Shown piece by piece: positions 60,014-64,000 of a stretch of DNA of 64,000 nt (position 1 is its first letter; the number at the start of each line of letters is the position of its first letter). Location: NCBI GenBank assembly GCA_963823275.1, contig CAWGKW010000001.1, positions 992,001 through 1,056,000 on the forward strand. The letters are read 5' to 3'. The stretch comes from RHKX01 sp963823275 (lineage in GTDB: Bacteria > Actinomycetota > Thermoleophilia > Solirubrobacterales > 70-9). Below the pieces are notes generated by a model, which ran no database searches, was not told the DNA's origin, and worked only from the letters and a program-made list of their open reading frames with translations. The translations under genes and the position numbers were made by a program.

Positions 60014-61093
60014 ATGCGGCACGGGCGGTGGCAGAATGATCCGGTGCAGCAGGGCGGCGTCGATGAGACTCGGGCAGAGACCGTCCTACGACGGCTGCGC
60101 ACGATCACGCCGCTCGTGCTGGGCTTCATATTGGTCACGGCGCTGCTGCCGGTGCTGTTCGTCGTCGGCCTGGTGATCGACCTGGTGCGCCGGGTCGCCT
60201 CCGGCGTCCCGCCGACGGCTGCGCGGCTCGTCATGTTCCTCTGGGTATACCTCGCTGCCGAGACCGGTGGGGTCCTCGTGCTGGCCGCGGTGTGGTTCGC
60301 GAGCCTGGGCGGCAGGCGTCGCGCCTGGCTCGGCGACGTGACCTGGCGCTTTCAGCAACTGTGGGCGGGCGCGCTGCTCGGCGCCGTGCGGGTCTTGTTC
60401 GGCCTGAGGCTCGAGGTGACGGGCGACGAAGCGGTGACCCCGGGGCCGGTGATCGTGCTGATCCGCCACGCGAGCATCGTCGACAACCTGCTGCCGGCGA
60501 ACCTGGTGGCCCGCCCGCATCGGATCCGCCTGCGCTACGTGCTCAAGCGCGAGCTGCTCGCAGATCCCTGCCTCGACATCGCCGGTCGGCGCCTGCCGAA
60601 CTACTTCGTGCGCCGCGGGACCGGCGCGGCGGAGGAGGTCGGGCGGGTGCAGGCGCTCGCCCACGACCTCGGGGCCGACGACGGTGTCCTGATCTACCCG
60701 GAGGGAACGAGATTCACGCCGGAGCGTCGGGCCCGCGCGATTGAACGCATCGCCGAGCGCGATGGCAATCTCGCCGCTAGGGCGGAGCGGATTCGGCATC
60801 TGCTGCCGCCGAGGCTCGGCGGGGTGGGAGCTCTGTTAGACGGCGCCCCCGACGCCGACATCGTCGTGATCGCCCACCATGGATTCGACGGCCTGCGGTT
60901 GATCTCCGATATCTGGCGGGGAGGCCTCGTCGGGCTCGTGGTCCGGGTCAGGGTGACGCGCCTACCCCGGTCCACCGTGCCCGCCGCGGGCTCGGCCCGT
61001 GCGGATTGGCTCTACGACGTCTGGCAGGACCTCGACGACTGGCTCGAGGAGCGGTTCGAGGATGCCGAGGCGCAGGCGACCGTGGGGCGCTAG
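60014..61093 (+). CDS. PlsC-type 1-acylglycerol-3-phosphate acyltransferase
   Basis: 359 aa. Two or three N-terminal helices (LVLGFILVTALLPVLFVVGLV; LVMFLWVYLAAETGG) lead to the acyltransferase domain: RHASIVDNLL (the H-x4-D motif, block I), YFVRRGTG, and LIYPEGTRFTPERR (E-G-T-R, block III), then ADIVVIAHHGFDG. It acylates lysophosphatidate or another glycerol-lipid. Start is ATG 60014 or GTG 60044. It ends convergently against the collagen-like gene, sharing two bases of the stops. Confidence 0.87.
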   Translation: MRHGRWQNDPVQQGGVDETRAETVLRRLRTITPLVLGFILVTALLPVLFVVGLVIDLVRRVASGVPPTAARLVMFLWVYLAAETGGVLVLAAVWFASLGGRRRAWLGDVTWRFQQLWAGALLGAVRVLFGLRLEVTGDEAVTPGPVIVLIRHASIVDNLLPANLVARPHRIRLRYVLKRELLADPCLDIAGRRLPNYFVRRGTGAAEEVGRVQALAHDLGADDGVLIYPEGTRFTPERRARAIERIAERDGNLAARAERIRHLLPPRLGGVGALLDGAPDADIVVIAHHGFDGLRLISDIWRGGLVGLVVRVRVTRLPRSTVPAAGSARADWLYDVWQDLDDWLEERFEDAEAQATVGR

Positions 61094-61863
61094 GGGGTCG
61101 GCCGGAACATCGTGGCCCAGAGCTTGCGGTTGCGAAAGCTGGACTGACCGCCGTCGGAGCCGTACTGAAGACTGATCGTGTGGCTCCCGGCGCTGACCGG
61201 GAAGACGAAGGGATCAATCGTGTACTTGTCGGTCGCTCCCGCCGCAGTGCCCTTGTCGAGGAACCTGCGCTCGAACGCGAGCGAGGCAGTGCTCATGACG
61301 TTGAAGGCAGCATCGCCGTCGACCTTCATATAGACGAATCCGAGGTTCCCTCCGATCTTCTGGATCTCGGCCTCGGCCATGATCTGGACGTAGGCACCGG
61401 CTGGGGCAGTGAAGGTGATCGACGGCCCTGCGGGAGTGGTGGTGCAGCTGGTGCCGCTGCCGCCGAGGTTCGTCTGCGATCCGAGCGTCTCGGCGTAGAA
61501 CGTCTGGCCCGTCGTCGTTCCGTCCACGCCGTTGGTGCCGTCTGCGCCGTCTGCGCCGTCTGTGCCGGGGAGGCCGTTGGCTCCGTCATCGCCGGGGGCT
61601 CCCTTCGGTCCCGAAGGGCCGGCTGGGCCCTCCACTCCCGCCTGCGACCAGGTCACCTTCCGCTCCGACCTTCGACAGCTCTTCGCGATCCTCAGCGCCC
61701 CGCCTCGCTTCTTGGCGCAGGCCTTGATGACCCCGCCGGTCGTGGCGGACGCGGTCGAATCGGCCGGAGCGGACGATTGCGGGCTCTGGGAAAGCGCAAT
61801 CGCGGAGAGAACGACCGTGACCACCACTGTCGCGGCGACCATAACCCGCTTCCACATCGGCAT
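61090..61863 (-). CDS. Secreted collagen-like protein
   Basis: 257 aa. N-terminal signal or anchor (VMVAATVVVTVVLSAIALS). Residues 76-115 are an unbroken run of Gly-x-y triplets (GVEGPAGPSGPKGAPGDDG and on), rich in Asp and Pro, that can form a triple helix. The C-terminal 140 residues form a beta-rich domain (FTAPAGAYVQIMAEAEIQ, FPVSAGSHTISLQYGSDGG) resembling C1q/TNF-like or BclA-type trimerising ends. The 9-bp unit GCCGTCTGC repeats three times at 61548-61570 in the triplet region. Likely surface or matrix protein. Confidence 0.8.
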   Translation of the reverse strand: MPMWKRVMVAATVVVTVVLSAIALSQSPQSSAPADSTASATTGGVIKACAKKRGGALRIAKSCRRSERKVTWSQAGVEGPAGPSGPKGAPGDDGANGLPGTDGADGADGTNGVDGTTTGQTFYAETLGSQTNLGGSGTSCTTTPAGPSITFTAPAGAYVQIMAEAEIQKIGGNLGFVYMKVDGDAAFNVMSTASLAFERRFLDKGTAAGATDKYTIDPFVFPVSAGSHTISLQYGSDGGQSSFRNRKLWATMFRPTP

Positions 61864-62036
61864 GGGCCAATGCGACTACCCGCCGTTTCCTCTCGGCTCA
61901 GGTGGCTCCCTGAGGGCCTCCCCCCGATCGATTGCATCCCGACCCGGGTTCCCCCACGATGCGCACCCGACCAGCGACCCTTAGGCTGGGCGGATGCAAG
62001 CCGTCGATTTCAATCGGGACTGAAGGTAGGAGGAAT

Positions 62037-62837
62037 ATGGACGTCGATCTGACCGCCAGGGGCGAGGTTTCCGAGGAGGCCCGCGAACTGGCCGTGGAAA
62101 AGATCGGGACCCTGGACCGATACCTGAACGCCCGCTTCCTGAGGGCCCACGTGGTCCTCCATCAGGAGGCGAACCCGCGCGTCGAGCGGCCGGCGCGAGC
62201 CGAGGGTGAGGTGCTGCTGGACGGGACAATGGTTCGAGCTCACGTCGCAAGCTTCGACATGCGCACTGCGATCGACCTGCTCGCCCAGCGACTGGAGCGC
62301 CAGCTGCGCTCCTTCGTCGAGCGCCGGGTGACCGAGAGGGACCACGGGGCATCGAGCAGCCCCGGCGAGTGGCGCCACGGGGACCCGCCCACCGTGCGTC
62401 CGGCCTACTTTCCACGACCCCCCGAGGAGCGCGAGGTGGTGCGCCAGAAGAGCATCGCCGTCGGGGAGATGGACGCCGTGCGGGCAGCCGAGGAGATGGA
62501 GATGCTCGATCACGACTTCTACCTCTTCCGCGAGGTGGTCCCGGGAGTTGACGCCGTCGTCTACCGGCGCGACGACGGCCGAATCGGAGTGATCGGCCCG
62601 GCTGGGACCGGCTGGTCGGGACCCGACAAGTTCGGGTTCGTGCGCGAGGACAGCCGCGGCCCTGAGCCTCGCAGCCTCAAGGACGTCATTGCGGAGATGA
62701 ATGAGCTCAACCACCGCTTCCTGTATTTCGTCGACGAGGCCTCCGGTCGCGCCCGGGTCATCTACCTGCGCTACGACGGCCACTACGGGCTGATCGAGCC
62801 CTGGGAAGATCCCGCTGCGGAGGGTCCCGCCGTCTAG
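62037..62837 (+). CDS. hpf: Long-form ribosome hibernation promoting factor
   Basis: 266 aa. Residues 1-110 form the S30AE (HPF/YfiA) domain (MDVDLTARGEVSEEARELAVEK). Two sHPF-type C-terminal domains follow: SIAVGEMDAVRAAEEMEMLD, FYLFREVVPGVDAVVYRRDD and then MNELNHRFLYFVDEAS, ARVIYLRYDGHYGLIEP. Tandem C-terminal domains are the arrangement of mycobacterial RafH/MPY-type dormancy factors. It binds the 30S or 70S decoding region and forms inactive dimers. GGAGGAATATGG gives the ribosome-binding site. Confidence 0.92.
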   Translation: MDVDLTARGEVSEEARELAVEKIGTLDRYLNARFLRAHVVLHQEANPRVERPARAEGEVLLDGTMVRAHVASFDMRTAIDLLAQRLERQLRSFVERRVTERDHGASSSPGEWRHGDPPTVRPAYFPRPPEEREVVRQKSIAVGEMDAVRAAEEMEMLDHDFYLFREVVPGVDAVVYRRDDGRIGVIGPAGTGWSGPDKFGFVREDSRGPEPRSLKDVIAEMNELNHRFLYFVDEASGRARVIYLRYDGHYGLIEPWEDPAAEGPAV

Positions 62838-62880
62838 AGGCTCCGCGCGATCGTCTGAGGGATGCGGAGGTCGATCGTCG

Positions 62881-63486
62881 CTAGCTGCGTAGGGCGTCGA
62901 GCAACCCGCCGAGGGCCATGAGGGTCTCCTGCCTCGCCGCCGCCACGTCGTCGGCGAGGGCGACGTACATCGCACCCTCGTTAAGCGCACCGAGCAGCAG
63001 GTGAGCGAGCGGCCGCACGGGCTGCTCGGCCAGTGTCCCCTGCTCGATCGCTCCGGCGACGGCAGCGACGATGAGGCCGAGCCCGTAGCGCTCGCTGATC
63101 GCGCGCCATTCCTCCCATCCCAGGACGCTCGGCGCGTCCAGCGCGACGATTCGCCGGAAGTCCGGCTCAAGGCATGCGTCGATCAGCACCTCGGCGCCGT
63201 CGCCGAGGGACCCGAGCGGGTCGGTCGGATCCGCGGCCTCGATGCGCGCGCCGATCCGTCCCATGAGCTCCACCTCGAGGTCCTCGACGACCGCCCGGAA
63301 GAGCTCGCGCTTGTCGGCGAACTGGTGGTAGAGGGCACCGCGAGTGACGCCCGCGGCATGCGCAAGCTCCTCGGTGCCGACGTCGGCGTAGCCGCGCTCA
63401 CCGAATAGGCGCCGCGCGGCGGCTATCAAAGCTCCGCGGGTGGCGGCGCTGCGGGTGGCGTGTTTGCTGGGGTGGCTTGTTTCCAT
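62881..63486 (-). CDS. TetR-family repressor
   Basis: 201 aa. HTH region: LIAAARRLFGERGYADVGTEEL, AHAAGVTRGALYHQFADKRELF. C-terminal domain of the TetR_C_33/AcrR-like type (VELMGRIGARIEAADP; GALNEGAMYVALADD). It is divergent from the alpha/beta hydrolase gene; its own start codon lies inside the palindrome 63485-63501, which indicates autorepression. Confidence 0.92.
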   Translation of the reverse strand: METSHPSKHATRSAATRGALIAAARRLFGERGYADVGTEELAHAAGVTRGALYHQFADKRELFRAVVEDLEVELMGRIGARIEAADPTDPLGSLGDGAEVLIDACLEPDFRRIVALDAPSVLGWEEWRAISERYGLGLIVAAVAGAIEQGTLAEQPVRPLAHLLLGALNEGAMYVALADDVAAARQETLMALGGLLDALRS

Positions 63487-63501
63487 ACAGACAGTCTGTA
63501 T
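63485..63501. promoter_or_regulatory. Perfect 17-bp palindrome, TetR operator, overlapping the hydrolase -10
   Basis: ATACAGAC-A-GTCTGTAT: perfect 8-bp arms around one base. It covers the tetR ATG and overlaps TATTAT (63499-63504), the likely -10 box of the hydrolase gene, so repressor binding would block both. Confidence 0.75.
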
Positions 63502-63541
63502 TATCCCGACGGTCGAGTCAATCTACCGTCTGGAGCTTCGC

Positions 63542-64000
63542 ATGACCGCACTCACTTCATCACTCGTCGACCTGCCCGGCGGCGCCGTGGCCATCCGGGA
63601 TTCCGGAGGGAAGGGCCCGATGGTCGTCTTCGTCCATGGCGTGTTGGTCGACGGCCGGCTGTGGGACGACGTCTGGCCGGCGGTCGCCGCGGCCGGGTAC
63701 CGCTGCGTGCTGCCCAATCTGCCGCTTGGAGCCCACCGGCATCCGCTCGAGGCCGACGCCGATCGCTCGCCGCTCGGCCAGGCCCGCCGCGTCGCCTCCC
63801 TGATCAGGGCGCTGGGCGCCGAGCGGGCGGTGCTCGTCGGCAACGACTCGGGCGGGGCGATCTGCCAGATCCTCACCGCCGACGACCCCGACGTCGTGGA
63901 CCGCCTCATCCTCACTCCCGCCGATGCGTTTGAGCACTTCCCGCCCGCGTTCTTCCGGCCGCTCACCCTGATCGCCCGCTCCCCGCGCCTGCTCGGCGCG
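63542..64000 (+). CDS. Alpha/beta hydrolase (haloalkane dehalogenase/epoxide hydrolase-like), 3' truncated by window
   Basis: 153 codons to the window end without a stop. Oxyanion motif VFVHGVLVDGRLW, cap-side VLPNLPLGAH and the nucleophile elbow VLVGNDSGGAICQ, with Asp in the nucleophile position (G-x-D-x-G). That Asp is typical of haloalkane dehalogenases and epoxide hydrolases. It is divergent from a tetR gene and lies behind a perfect palindrome, so it is probably inducible. ATG 63542 is about 37 nt after the -10 box. Confidence 0.88.
   Translation, partial: MTALTSSLVDLPGGAVAIRDSGGKGPMVVFVHGVLVDGRLWDDVWPAVAAAGYRCVLPNLPLGAHRHPLEADADRSPLGQARRVASLIRALGAERAVLVGNDSGGAICQILTADDPDVVDRLILTPADAFEHFPPAFFRPLTLIARSPRLLGA

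Noticed and set aside
61548..61570. Short 9-bp tandem repeats, possible CRISPR or minisatellite
   Set aside because: They encode the Gly-x-y triplets of the collagen-like protein and have no spacers; coding repeats explain them.
1..64000. CRISPR array, rRNA genes, replication origin
   Set aside because: No regularly spaced repeats, no rRNA signatures and no DnaA-box cluster were seen.

Overview
The window is high-GC DNA (GC-rich third codon positions, many GTG/TTG starts) with a gene content typical of Actinomycetota. The caa3-type oxidase cluster, DrrA-type ABC exporters, CAP-domain and DUF2252 proteins, GGDEF enzyme, HPF with an extended C-terminus and frequent leaderless-type promoters (TANNNT 6-10 nt before the start codon) suggest a deep-branching lineage such as Thermoleophilia/Solirubrobacterales. 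That placement is inference. About a dozen genes carry single-base frameshifts, several at homopolymers, so part of the breakage probably reflects sequencing or assembly errors.

Layout. 1-3.4 kb: end of alanine racemase, CCA-adding enzyme (frameshifted), HIT protein, crotonase (frameshifted), infA. 3.4-11.1 kb (minus): an L,D-transpeptidase translationally coupled to a roughly 2300-residue DUF11-repeat surface protein. 11.3-16.9 kb: an ABC exporter, small secreted or lipid-anchored proteins, a zinc-ribbon protein and a GT4 glycosyltransferase. 17-28 kb: respiratory region. A normal oxidase operon on the plus strand (ctaC, ctaD, a tandem USP-like gene, ctaE) is followed by a diheme cytochrome c and by a minus-strand operon coxB2-coxA2-ctaB-37-aa membrane peptide-small membrane subunit. 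CoxA2 and CoxB2 keep the oxidase fold signatures but have lost all heme and CuB ligands and most CuA ligands; this is the most striking observation in the window.

28-41 kb: PAP2-type and flippase-like membrane proteins, thioredoxin reductase behind a perfect inverted repeat, a GH15 glucoamylase, a beta-oxidation-like operon, and a DUF1015 / cobalamin adenosyltransferase-OsmC fusion / SDR / Nudix operon. 41-51 kb: housekeeping and membrane genes interleaved with six tRNA genes (Pro-TGG, Leu-CAA, Leu-TAG, Trp-CCA, Gly-TCC, Pro-GGG), two CAP-domain paralogues and an MFS exporter.

51-55.1 kb looks like an accretion island at tRNA-Pro(GGG): two partial copies of the tRNA 3' half, each preceded by a paired GGTACC motif, delimit an ABC transporter, a membrane protein with an internal amber codon, a Rieske protein and a lipoprotein. 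No integrase is visible. 55-64 kb: a TetR/MMPL pair around a palindromic operator, a decayed STAND/HEAT-type remnant, a potassium channel, PlsC acyltransferase, a collagen-like secreted protein, a long HPF, and a TetR/alpha-beta hydrolase pair sharing a perfect 17-bp palindrome that overlaps the hydrolase -10 box. The hydrolase runs off the end of the window.
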